Source: UBA6398 sp963660485 (lineage in GTDB: Bacteria; Bacteroidota; Bacteroidia; Bacteroidales; Bacteroidaceae). Taken from it: a DNA stretch of 43,997 nt. The notes beneath the pieces are model-generated. The model was not told where the DNA came from and did no database searches. It was given only the letters and a program-made list of their open reading frames with translations. Both the position numbers and the translations under genes were made by a program. This document shows, piece by piece, positions 8,911 to 16,192 of this stretch (the first letter of the stretch is position 1; each line of letters begins with the position of its first letter). The stretch lies in assembly GCA_963660485.1 (NCBI GenBank), contig CAVKYH010000020.1, forward strand, positions 1-43,997, in the 5' to 3' direction.

Positions 8911-9819
8911 TTATTTTGAAAGATTGCGCCAATAAGTATTGTACGAGGCGTTGATATTTGAAAGTATATTGTAAAGCGATTCTTTCTCCTGCGGTTTGCC
9001 CTGTCCTTGATAGATATTTACAAGTTCGTCGCGCTTGTATTCCGTAAACAACTGCGGCAATTTACTTAGGCGTTTGTTGTTGTGGGCTTCGCCGAGAAGT
9101 TTTATCGCTTCGGTAATCTTGTTGCGTCCGCTTTCGGCATTTTCAGCCATTACGTCAAGTCCTTCGCGATGATAAGTATACTGCATTTTTCTGAAAGGCT
9201 CCATGCTGCCGTCGAGCATGTCGTTTATTATTGCGTAGCGATTGCGGTCGTTTCCCGTGGTTTTCCATCCTTTTCCGTTGAGACCTTGTGCAGAATTGGC
9301 TATATCAAGGGCTGTTTTAAAGAAATCCGTACCTCCTTCGGGCGACATAGTATCATTATCGATTCCTATTATGAAATAGGCGTAATAGCCAAGCATTGCT
9401 GTAAGGTCATTGTTGATTTGGTCTACACGAAAATCGAGTTTGTCGAACTCATGATAGGTGAAATCAAAATTTTCGTCCTTTACGCTGTACTCAACTGTGG
9501 TGTAAGACGAATTGTAAACGGGCCGTATTACCATTAGAAGCAGTGAAGCAGTGAACGAGCCGCGTGCATCGTCATATTTGTTTATTGTTATGTTGAACGA
9601 GCAGTTTATCCTTTCGTTGTCATTGTATTGCTGACCTGTCCAACGGCGAGTATTTAGAAAATCACTAATGTTTTTTTCGAGGTCTTCAAACACGCTTGTA
9701 TTGGTGCCTGATATCTTACTGTGGTTAACCGTTACACGCGCGTCAAGTTCCTGTGCAAAAGTTTTTGTACAGCACAGAAAAACCACAGTTAACATTAGAA
9801 TTTTCTTTACAACTTGCAT
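8911..9819 (-). CDS. porD: DUF4835 family exported protein, PorD-like (type IX secretion)
   Basis: 302 residues with a signal peptide ending TFAQ (about residue 22). The rest matches the DUF4835 pattern: DARVTVNHSKI at the mature N-terminus, ERINCSF near 68, a central YYAYFIIGIDNDT segment and a helical C-terminus ending YNTYWRNLSK. As I recall, members are annotated as the type IX secretion component PorD and sit between coaBC and recN in Bacteroidales, as here. It overlaps coaBC by 13 nt and stops 2 nt before the recN ATG. The family is well supported; the secretion role is inference from family annotation. Confidence 0.8.
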   Translation of the reverse strand: MQVVKKILMLTVVFLCCTKTFAQELDARVTVNHSKISGTNTSVFEDLEKNISDFLNTRRWTGQQYNDNERINCSFNITINKYDDARGSFTASLLLMVIRPVYNSSYTTVEYSVKDENFDFTYHEFDKLDFRVDQINNDLTAMLGYYAYFIIGIDNDTMSPEGGTDFFKTALDIANSAQGLNGKGWKTTGNDRNRYAIINDMLDGSMEPFRKMQYTYHREGLDVMAENAESGRNKITEAIKLLGEAHNNKRLSKLPQLFTEYKRDELVNIYQGQGKPQEKESLYNILSNINASYNTYWRNLSK

Positions 9820-11009
9820 AGTTCGTCTATAATATCGTGTGCAACTTCGCTTTTGGGCTTTAACGGATATTCCAACACAGATGTTTTTGATATTATGGAT
9901 ATCTTGTTGGTATCAACCGCGAAACCGGCGCCTTTGTCTTTGAGCGAATTCAAAACTATAAAGTCCAAATTTTTCGACTCAAGCTTATGGATTGCATTGC
10001 TTCGCTCATTGTCTGTTTCCAATGCGAAGCCTACAAGATGTTGTTCTTTGCGTTTGAGTTTTCCGAGTTCTGCGGCAATATCTTTTGTAGGAGCGAGATG
10101 TAAGACCATGTCTCCTTTTTCGCGTTTGATTTTTGAAGAAGCAGAAATCTGCGGTGTGAAATCGGCTACAGCGGCACAAAGTATAGCAGAATGGCAATCT
10201 GAAAATTCTGCAACTGCTGCCGAATACATTTGAGAGGCACTTTCCACGCTTACAACGCGTATAGCTGGATTTTTGGCCGATAGCGCAACCGGTCCGCTTA
10301 TCAAAACTACTTCTGCGCCTCTTTGTGCACATTCTTCTGCAAGCGCATATCCCATTTTCCCTGAGGAATAATTTCCTATAAACCTCACGGGGTCGATTTT
10401 CTCGTATGTAGGGCCTGCGGTAATAAGTATCTTTTTCCCGAGCAACTGTTGTGATTTCTTGAAATATCCGTCAAGAAATTCCACAATCCGTTCCGGTTCT
10501 TCCATACGTCCTTTCCCTTGTAAACCACTTGCGAGTTCGCCTGTTTCGGGACTGATTATTTTGTTGCCGTATGCCGTAAGCGTTTCAAGGTTGTGCTGTG
10601 TTGCAGGGTGGGCATACATGTCCAAATCCATGGCAGGGGCTACAAACACGGGGGCGCGCATTGAAAGGTAAGTGGTAACGAGCATGTTGTCTGCCACGCC
10701 GTTTGCAAATTTTGCAATAGTTGAGGCTGTGGCGGGGGCAACGAGCATTGCGTCGGCCCAAAGCCCTAAATCCACATGGCTATGCCATGAACCGTCGCGT
10801 CGGTCAAAGAATTCGCTCACCACAGCGTGTTTCGTTAGTGTGGCGAGGGTCAAGGGAGTGATGAATTCCTTTGCCGCCGGAGTCATAACCACTTGTACTT
10901 CTGTGCCGGCCTTTATCAAAAGTCGTGCGAGCGTACATGATTTATACGCGGCTATGCTTCCCGTGATGCCGAGAACGATATGCTTTCCTTGCAGACTGTT
11001 ATTTGCCAT
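9807..11009 (-). CDS. coaBC: Bifunctional phosphopantothenoylcysteine decarboxylase / phosphopantothenate-cysteine ligase
   Basis: 400-residue two-domain coenzyme A enzyme. The N-terminal flavoprotein CoaC half (about 1-185) starts GKHIVLGITGSIAAYK and has the catalytic His in SWHSHVDLGLWAD plus the substrate-clamp APAMDLDMY region. The C-terminal CoaB half (about 190-400) has ITAGPTYEKIDPVRFIGN and SSGKMGYALAEE, then the KIKREKGD nucleotide-binding segment. It joins cysteine to 4'-phosphopantothenate and decarboxylates the product. It overlaps the upstream exonuclease by 11 nt and the downstream porD-like gene by 13 nt, so translation is probably coupled. Confidence 0.95.
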   Translation of the reverse strand: MANNSLQGKHIVLGITGSIAAYKSCTLARLLIKAGTEVQVVMTPAAKEFITPLTLATLTKHAVVSEFFDRRDGSWHSHVDLGLWADAMLVAPATASTIAKFANGVADNMLVTTYLSMRAPVFVAPAMDLDMYAHPATQHNLETLTAYGNKIISPETGELASGLQGKGRMEEPERIVEFLDGYFKKSQQLLGKKILITAGPTYEKIDPVRFIGNYSSGKMGYALAEECAQRGAEVVLISGPVALSAKNPAIRVVSVESASQMYSAAVAEFSDCHSAILCAAVADFTPQISASSKIKREKGDMVLHLAPTKDIAAELGKLKRKEQHLVGFALETDNERSNAIHKLESKNLDFIVLNSLKDKGAGFAVDTNKISIISKTSVLEYPLKPKSEVAHDIIDELCKL

Positions 11010-11769
11010 TAAATTTGAAACGCAGGCGAGTGAGTACTTGTTTTGTGTTTTGCGGGAAATCTCCTTGAAGAATCCAGCCGTAATATCCGGGGTCTTTTGT
11101 CAGCACTTCTTCAACCGGGGTGCCTTTGTATTTTCCGAAGTTGAAGACAGGAACGTTTTGATCGTTGTAGACGATGCGCCCGGCAAGGTCAACGTTGTTG
11201 TTCATCTTGGAGAAATCTGCGAGAAAGTCCACATCGTTTTTCAGAATCTCGGGATATTTGTCGAGTTGTGCCTTCATCACCTCATAGGTAGCCATCGTGT
11301 CGTTTTCTGCCGAGTGGGCGCCGTCAAGATCTTTGTGGCAATAGTATTTATAGGCGGCTGAGAGTGTACGGGGCTCCAATTTGTGGTAAATGTTCTGCAC
11401 ATCAATCAGCTTGCTCTTGCTGATGTCGAAATTCACTCCCGCCCGCAACATTTCTTCCACGAGCATGGGCACATCGAAATGGTTGGAATTGAAACCGGCA
11501 AAGTCGCAGCCTTCGAAAGTCGCCGCCAAATTTGCAGCAATCTGCTTGAAAGTGGGACAATCCTTTACATCATCGTCGGTGATGTGGTGAATGGCCGTAG
11601 TTTCTTCGGGAATGTGGCGCTCGGGGTTGATATAAATCGTCTTTGCTTCCTCGTTGCCGTTGGGATATACCTTGATATATCCGAGCATGATGATTCTGTC
11701 GTGAATTGCGCTTACTCCCGTGGTTTCCAAATCAAAGAAAACGATGGGCTTTTTGAGATTCAGTTTCAT
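10999..11769 (-). CDS. DEDDh 3'-5' exonuclease (DnaQ/ExoX-like)
   Basis: 256 residues. The exonuclease domain (about 8-180) has motif I FFDLETTG, motif II around GFNSNHFDVPML and motif III HSAENDTMAT, so all four acidic metal ligands and the catalytic His are present. A short C-terminal domain (about 205-250, FNFGKYKGTPV then DPGYYGWIL) resembles the ExoX C-terminal domain. It could act in proofreading or repair; pairing directly after dnaN supports a DNA-replication role. The ATG is at 11767-11769, 22 nt after the dnaN stop. Confidence 0.9.
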   Translation of the reverse strand: MKLNLKKPIVFFDLETTGVSAIHDRIIMLGYIKVYPNGNEEAKTIYINPERHIPEETTAIHHITDDDVKDCPTFKQIAANLAATFEGCDFAGFNSNHFDVPMLVEEMLRAGVNFDISKSKLIDVQNIYHKLEPRTLSAAYKYYCHKDLDGAHSAENDTMATYEVMKAQLDKYPEILKNDVDFLADFSKMNNNVDLAGRIVYNDQNVPVFNFGKYKGTPVEEVLTKDPGYYGWILQGDFPQNTKQVLTRLRFKFNGK

Positions 11770-11791
11770 TGTTATCGGGATTTGTGAAACA

Positions 11792-12976
11792 TCAGTCGTT
11801 TATGATGCTTGGCATGAGCAACATTACGATTTCTTCCTTGTGCAACGGTTTTCCTTCCTCGTCTTTTTCGTCTTTTGGCTGCGGCGACGGTACGATTATG
11901 GCGGCACGGCTTTGGTCGGCTATTTGGAATTCAACGTTTTCACAAGTGAGATTGTTGAGAAAATCTATGAGCGTCGTGCCTTTGAAACCAATGTTCATTG
12001 GCATTCCGTCGTATTCGCAAATCATTTTCTCCTCTGCCGATTGGGAGTAGTCGATGTTCTGCACGCTGGTAACTATTTGGTCGGATTCCATGTGGAGTTT
12101 CACGAGCGAGCTCACGGTGTCGGCAAATACGAGCACGCGGCGCAGCATGTTGATAAACGCCATGCGGTTGACCGTAAGGTGATTCGGGTTGTTGCGCGGC
12201 ACTACTTTGTCGTATGCAGGGAATCTGCCGTCGATAAGGCGGCATGTCATGCTGAACGATTGCATTTTGATTTCGGCCTTAGTCTCTGCAAACCTCACGC
12301 TGATGTCTCCCGTTTCCTTGGCAAGCAATGAGCGGAGGAGTAGGGCGGGTTTGTTTGAAAGCACATATTGTCCGGCCGCGATGTTGTCCTCGTTTGCCCA
12401 ACGGGTGTACTCCAATTTACGGCCGTCGCTTGCCACTACGGAGATGCTTCCCTTTGTGCCGTTTTCGGCATTGTCTTGCGTAACGTCGAAGAGCAAGCCT
12501 GTCATCACGGGGTGGGCACTGTCGGGTGCTGCCGTTGCAAACAATGCGCGGCCCACGGCATCAAGCAATAGTTTTGCGTCCACTTTGATTTCGGTGCTGT
12601 CGGCGGGGAATTCCGTGTATGAGGGATATTCGTCGGCGTTCTCGCTCACGAGTGAGAAATGTCCGTTTTGGTATATTATAGTGGTGTTGAAATTTTCAGG
12701 ATCTACGTCGAAAGTAACGGGCTGTTCGGGTATTCCCTTCACGGCATCGATTACCGTTTTTGCGTTTATGGCAAACCGGTAGTCTCCGCTCGGTTCGTTG
12801 ATACCTACATTTGTAACAAGCGTGTTTTCGCCGTCGGACGCAGTGATTTTAAGAGTGCTTCCTGTTACTTCAAAAAGGAAACTGCCGAGTATCGACATTT
12901 GGTTTTTGGAGTTTATTACCTTTACTATGGCTTGAAGGTGCTCGGCAAGCTCCGAACTGGAGAGTGAGAATTTCAT
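11792..12976 (-). CDS. dnaN: DNA polymerase III sliding clamp (beta subunit)
   Basis: 394 residues with the three clamp domains; MKFSLSSSELAEHLQAIVKV is the usual N-terminus and the end is a LLMPSIIND-like C-terminal strand. It is slightly longer than the enterobacterial clamp because of a charged loop (PKDEKDEEGKPLHKEE) just before the last strand, which I believe is common in Bacteroidetes. It is the first gene of a six-gene minus-strand operon with a clear promoter at 13031-13059. Confidence 0.96.
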   Translation of the reverse strand: MKFSLSSSELAEHLQAIVKVINSKNQMSILGSFLFEVTGSTLKITASDGENTLVTNVGINEPSGDYRFAINAKTVIDAVKGIPEQPVTFDVDPENFNTTIIYQNGHFSLVSENADEYPSYTEFPADSTEIKVDAKLLLDAVGRALFATAAPDSAHPVMTGLLFDVTQDNAENGTKGSISVVASDGRKLEYTRWANEDNIAAGQYVLSNKPALLLRSLLAKETGDISVRFAETKAEIKMQSFSMTCRLIDGRFPAYDKVVPRNNPNHLTVNRMAFINMLRRVLVFADTVSSLVKLHMESDQIVTSVQNIDYSQSAEEKMICEYDGMPMNIGFKGTTLIDFLNNLTCENVEFQIADQSRAAIIVPSPQPKDEKDEEGKPLHKEEIVMLLMPSIIND

Positions 12977-13030
12977 GACAATATATTATTTTATTTTTAT
13001 CGTTGCAGTTGTAGCCATTATGCTACATTG

Positions 13031-13059
13031 CAAAGATAGTAATTTCTTTGCAAGCCAAA
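13031..13059 (-). promoter_or_regulatory. Promoter of the dnaN operon
   Basis: The minus strand has the -7 box TATCTTTG (13038 to 13031) and TTTG (13059 to 13056) 17 nt upstream of it. The box starts 55 nt upstream of the dnaN ATG, in an AT-rich leader. Confidence 0.65.
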
Positions 13060-13183
13060 CTTATGGAAAACATATTTTTGGAAGTTGTTGCAGTGTGAAA
13101 CGTTTGGGTTTTTCCCGTGTTTTTTAGCCGTCGTTGCATCTCGGCAAGGGTTGTCGTTTAGCCTTGAAAAGTTGCTGAAAAAA

Positions 13184-13281
13184 CGAGATGCGATATCGTT
13201 TTTACGAGGTCAGACCTAATTTAAATTCCGACGCATCTAATTTAAATTAGATGCCTTGGAATTTTTGCGAGATGCGATGTA
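13184..13281. repeat. Chimeric A/B intergenic element
   Basis: AATTTAAATT occurs at 13218-13227 and 13239-13248, 21 bp apart, around the cassette CCGACGCATCT, followed by the partly inverted AGATGCCTTGG. The left flank is not module A but module-B-like (GCGATATCGTTTTTACGAGG, then TCAGACC), so this copy is a hybrid joined at the first decamer. It lies between lrgB and dnaN. The rest of the 12977-13324 gap holds only the dnaN promoter. Confidence 0.75.
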
Positions 13282-13324
13282 GTTTTTTTCTGTTGTTGAA
13301 GCCGGATTTCCTACAAGGTTTTTT

Positions 13325-14017
13325 CTATAAAATCATAGCGAACAAAGATGCTCCCACAACGGTCAACACGCCGCTCACAACTATCGACAAACCGCTGGTA
13401 GCCCCTTCGATTGTGCCCATTTCCATTGCGCGCGCCGTTCCCACGGCGTGGGAAGCCGAACCAATGGCTATGCCTTTGGCGATAGGCTCTTTGATGCGGA
13501 TAAGTTTCAGGAAACTTTCGGCAAATATGTTTCCCAGCACGCCGGTAATGATTATTGCCATCACGCTTATGGGAACAATTCCGCCCAATTCCTCCGATAC
13601 GCCCATTCCGATGGCTGTGGTTATGGATTTGGGCAGGAATGTTACGTAGGAAATATGGTCCCATCCAAACGCAAGGGCAAGCAGCAATATGCTCAAAAGG
13701 CTTGAAAACACTCCTGCAGCTATTCCCGAAAGAATGGCACGGTAGTTTTTCTTGAGCATCTCCACTTGCTGATAAAGCGGAACGGCAAGGCAAACTGTGG
13801 CAGGCGTCAACAGATAGCTCAGCCACGATGCCCCAGCGTTGTAGTCCTTATAGCTCACTCCAGTGGCGGTTATGAAAACAATGCAAATCACTATGCTTAC
13901 AAGCAGAGGGTTCATCAAAGCCCAGCCGGTCTTTTTCTTCAAAAACATGCCTATTGCATAGGAGCCAAGACTTATCAATACTCCGAAATAAACGGAATCC
14001 TGCAACATTTCTCTCAT
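13325..14017 (-). CDS. lrgB: LrgB/YohK-family inner-membrane protein
   Basis: 230 residues from the ATG at 14015-14017 (MREMLQDSVYFGV), with about six or seven hydrophobic helices and the conserved LrgB segments NPLLVSI, LTPATVCLAVPLY, PKSITTAIGMGVSEELGG and SHAVGTARAMEMG. The family works with LrgA in membrane-permeability control, pyruvate or glycolate uptake, or murein hydrolase regulation, depending on the organism. The frame continues upstream without ATG support. Here ATGA overlaps the lrgA stop, the expected coupling. Confidence 0.92.
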   Translation of the reverse strand: MREMLQDSVYFGVLISLGSYAIGMFLKKKTGWALMNPLLVSIVICIVFITATGVSYKDYNAGASWLSYLLTPATVCLAVPLYQQVEMLKKNYRAILSGIAAGVFSSLLSILLLALAFGWDHISYVTFLPKSITTAIGMGVSEELGGIVPISVMAIIITGVLGNIFAESFLKLIRIKEPIAKGIAIGSASHAVGTARAMEMGTIEGATSGLSIVVSGVLTVVGASLFAMIL

Positions 14018-14370
14018 TTGGCGGCGTTTTTTCGGCGTATCACAAATTGAGTAACTGCGCCCGCAGCACCCATTACAACAAACGTGCTCACCACGGTAAC
14101 AACCACATAGGCCACAACATGGCTGCTGATTGCGTCCCAAGTGTCGATCAGTCCCACGGCGGCGGGAATAAACATCACGGGCATTATTGCTATGAGAAAA
14201 GTGCTCGTTTCGCGCAGGTGCTTAACCTTTATCAATTTGCTCTCAAGGCATATAAACAAAAGCAGAATGCCGTAGATGCTTGCGGGAATGGGCAGGGGAA
14301 TGAAATAATGAAGCAGTTCGCCAACAAAAGAGAACCCTATTATTATAATGAATTGTATGATGTATTTCAT
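14014..14370 (-). CDS. lrgA: LrgA/CidA-family holin-like membrane protein
   Basis: 118 residues and four hydrophobic helices: YIIQFIIIIGFSFVGELLHY, the PLPIPASIYGILLLF motif of CidA/LrgA, the TSTFLIAIMPVMFIPAAVG segment, and a last helix before a basic tail (RRKNAAK). It overlaps lrgB by 4 nt (ATGA) and starts 9 nt after the kinase-like gene stop, so three genes form one unit. The partner is LrgB. The exact activity in this organism is unknown. Confidence 0.92.
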   Translation of the reverse strand: MKYIIQFIIIIGFSFVGELLHYFIPLPIPASIYGILLLFICLESKLIKVKHLRETSTFLIAIMPVMFIPAAVGLIDTWDAISSHVVAYVVVTVVSTFVVMGAAGAVTQFVIRRKNAAK

Positions 14371-14379
14371 GTCGGGAAA

Positions 14380-14958
14380 TTATGGTTTTACAGCCTCTAT
14401 ATATTGCGCAATAAGCTCCACCGATTTTTCAGCGCCCAACCTAATGCTGTCGATACAAAGATCGTAGTCTTCGGCATTGCCCCACGTAAGTCCGGTGTAG
14501 TATTTGTGGTAGCGCACACGGCTGTCGTCGAGGTTGCTCACGTATTCTTCGGCATCGGCGTGCGACATCTTGAGTTCTTCTTCAATAGCCTTGACGCGCT
14601 TGTCAAGGCTGCCTTTGAGGAAAACCGACACAAGGTCTTCGCGGTGCTTGAAAATATAATTTCCGCAGCGTCCTATAATGATGCAGTCAAGGTTTCCGAT
14701 AAGTTCCTGCAACAAGCGCAAGGATTTATGGCTCGGGTCGGCATTGTCGTACGCTGCAAATGAAGAAATGGCGAAGATTAGTTCGTCTACGGGGCGTTCT
14801 TCAAAAAAATCCTCGAGTTCACGCACGCAATCCGTGCGTGAGCGCGCCATCGAGAGCAGGTCTTGACGGGTGTAGAAGGGAATGCCGAAACGCGACGACA
14901 GTTGTTTGCCGATTTTCAACGCTCCGCAACCACATTGTCTGGCTATGGTGATAATCAT
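14380..14958 (-). CDS. Cytidylate-kinase-like nucleotide-binding protein
   Basis: 192 residues from the ATG at 14956-14958 (MIITIARQCGCGALKIGK). The Cys/Gly-rich start is the P-loop-like region of the cytidylate kinase-like family (Pfam Cytidylate_kin2), and IIIGRCGNYIF near residue 92 and LKGSLDKRV near 115 fit the same family. An in-frame TTG at 14979 is rejected because it would sit at or upstream of the predicted transcript start (box at 14981-14988). Members are widespread and mostly uncharacterised. First gene of the lrgAB unit; true substrate unknown. Confidence 0.85.
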   Translation of the reverse strand: MIITIARQCGCGALKIGKQLSSRFGIPFYTRQDLLSMARSRTDCVRELEDFFEERPVDELIFAISSFAAYDNADPSHKSLRLLQELIGNLDCIIIGRCGNYIFKHREDLVSVFLKGSLDKRVKAIEEELKMSHADAEEYVSNLDDSRVRYHKYYTGLTWGNAEDYDLCIDSIRLGAEKSVELIAQYIEAVKP

Positions 14959-14980
14959 AGAGGTATCTGTTTTTGACAAG

Positions 14981-14988
14981 CAAAGTTA
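14981..14988 (-). promoter_or_regulatory. Bacteroidetes -7 box of the kinase-lrgAB unit
   Basis: TAACTTTG on the minus strand, 22 nt before the ATG at 14958. The 21-bp tandem array begins about 75 bp upstream of it. No clear -33 TTTG. Confidence 0.55.
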
Positions 14989-15061
14989 CTGACGATTTGT
15001 TTGCCCGTGCCGTATGAAATAAGTAAAAGCCCGTTCTCCCCATTGGCTGTTGCGGTTTTGC

Positions 15062-15300
15062 AAAATGCGCTTGTCCTTTTGCGGAAATGCGCTGGGTTTT
15101 TGTTGAAATGCGCTGACTTTTTGTTGGAATGCGCTGGAAATTCGTTGAAATGCGTTGAGTTTTTATTGAAATGCGCTGAGATTTTGTTGAAATGCGTTGG
15201 ACTTTTCGCAAAGCCGCGTAAAACTTTCTATAAAACCGTGCTGGCGTTTTTGTAAAGCCACGCCATTGTTTCTCAAACCCATGCAGTCGTTTCGTGAGGC
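15062..15300 (-). repeat. Degenerate 21-bp tandem array
   Basis: ATGCG cores occur at 15065, 15087, 15108, 15129, 15150, 15171 and 15192: one step of 22, then steps of exactly 21. Each unit has the form GAAATGCGYTG plus about ten T-rich bases (for example AGTTTTTATT). Four decayed units continue at about 15213, 15235, 15257 and 15278. It lies upstream of the kinase-lrgAB promoter and downstream of rpmA. The unit layout (11 nt with ATGCG, then 10 nt T-rich) matches the 21-bp phase of modules A and B. Confidence 0.85.
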
Positions 15301-15324
15301 GGTTTGGTGGCTGGTGGAAGCATT

Positions 15325-15359
15325 AAAAAAGTCCCGAAAGCAAATAACTTTCGGGACTT
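15325..15359 (-). terminator. Intrinsic terminator of rplU-rpmA
   Basis: AAGTCCCGAAAG (15329-15340) pairs perfectly with CTTTCGGGACTT (15348-15359) around a 7-nt loop, followed on the minus strand by six T (15330-15325). It is 24 nt past the rpmA stop. Confidence 0.92.
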
Positions 15360-15383
15360 GATTGTTTGTATCTTAAATATGTC

Positions 15384-15656
15384 TTATGCTTCAGCCTTTT
15401 CGGTTGCTACAACAACAGATACTACGCTTCTGTCGCGTTTGCCACGGCGGAAATTTACCACACCGTCAGCAAGAGCGAAGAGAGTATCGTCGCTACCGAT
15501 TCCTACGTTCTTTCCAGGATAATGCACAGTGCCGCGCTGACGAACGATAATGTTGCCAGCTTTGCAAACTTGCCCGCCGAAAATTTTGACGCCTAATCTT
15601 TTCGAAGCTGATTCGCGTCCGTTCTTGGAACTACCTACACCTTTTTTATGTGCCAT
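15384..15656 (-). CDS. rpmA: 50S ribosomal protein L27
   Basis: 90 residues beginning MAHKKGVGSSKNGRES, the conserved L27 N-terminus that reaches the peptidyl-transferase centre, then RLGVKIFGGQ, GNIIVRQRGT and GKNVGIGSDDTLFALADG. It has a short C-terminal tail (VATEKAEA). It follows rplU by 20 nt and is closed by the terminator at 15325-15359. Confidence 0.98.
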   Translation of the reverse strand: MAHKKGVGSSKNGRESASKRLGVKIFGGQVCKAGNIIVRQRGTVHYPGKNVGIGSDDTLFALADGVVNFRRGKRDRSVVSVVVATEKAEA

Positions 15657-15676
15657 AATCTATTTTCCTCCTTAAA

Positions 15677-15994
15677 TTAAGCTACAACTTCCTTGATTAA
15701 TATTTCAGTGAACTGCTCGCGGTGGCCGTTCTTTTTACGCTCGTCTTTGCGGCGTTTCATATGGAAAACGATCACCTTGTCGCCCTTAACGAGTGGACGA
15801 ACTACTTCGCAAACCACTTTTGCGCCCTCGATAACGGGAGAGCCTACGGTGATTGTGCCGTCGTTGTTGGCAAGAAGAACTTTGTTGAACTCAACGCTTT
15901 TTCCTTCCTCGGCATCTTTTATGTGGTGCACGAAGATTTTCTTTCCTGCCTCGGCCTTGAATTGTTGGCCTTGGATTTCTACAATTGCGTACAT
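15677..15994 (-). CDS. rplU: 50S ribosomal protein L21
   Basis: 105 residues from the ATG at 15992-15994 (MYAIVEIQGQQFKAEAGKK, the canonical L21 start). Conserved features include VHHIKDAEEG and the basic C-terminal HMKRRKDERKKNGHREQFT region that binds 23S rRNA. An upstream in-frame ATG at 16033 would add a non-homologous 13-residue leader and is not preferred. First gene of the rplU-rpmA unit. Confidence 0.97.
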   Translation of the reverse strand: MYAIVEIQGQQFKAEAGKKIFVHHIKDAEEGKSVEFNKVLLANNDGTITVGSPVIEGAKVVCEVVRPLVKGDKVIVFHMKRRKDERKKNGHREQFTEILIKEVVA

Positions 15995-16079
15995 TGTTAA
16001 TTGTTTAATTGTTGTTCCCGGGGGCGCGGACATATTGGTTTGCCCGGCTTTTTATTGCCCTTTAAGGACTTTGCGGGTG

Positions 16080-16110
16080 CAAAATTAGTGGTTTCTGTTG
16101 ATATGTCAAA
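16080..16110 (-). promoter_or_regulatory. Promoter of rplU-rpmA and structured leader
   Basis: TTTG (16110 to 16107), 19 nt, then TAATTTTG (16087 to 16080): a complete Bacteroidetes -33/-7 pair. The predicted leader of about 75-80 nt contains CCGGG (from 16043-16047) that can pair with CCCGG near 16018-16022 around a GC-rich loop, close to the L21 start. A role in feedback control is speculative. Confidence 0.75.
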
Positions 16111-16192
16111 ATGTTTTGCTCTGATTTTTATTGCAAAACGGTTGAAATCGTTGGTTTTATGTCTGGTCTTGTTTTTACGGGTTGCTTTGGTT

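Noticed and set aside
8909..8932. Longer RecN start at a TTG
   Set aside because: It overlaps the porD-like gene and adds residues outside the RecN family start; the ATG at 8908 fits both homology and spacing.
14018..14140. N-terminal extension of LrgB (Cys-rich, 41 codons)
   Set aside because: It is the frame-shifted shadow of lrgA; the ATG at 14017 overlapping the lrgA stop fits the family length.
14819..15211. Minus-strand open frame of 130 codons with a seven-residue repeat around KTQRIST
   Set aside because: 21 bp is seven codons, so a 21-bp tandem array automatically gives a heptad-like frame. The frame runs over the kinase promoter and into the kinase gene in another frame, and has no homology I recognise.
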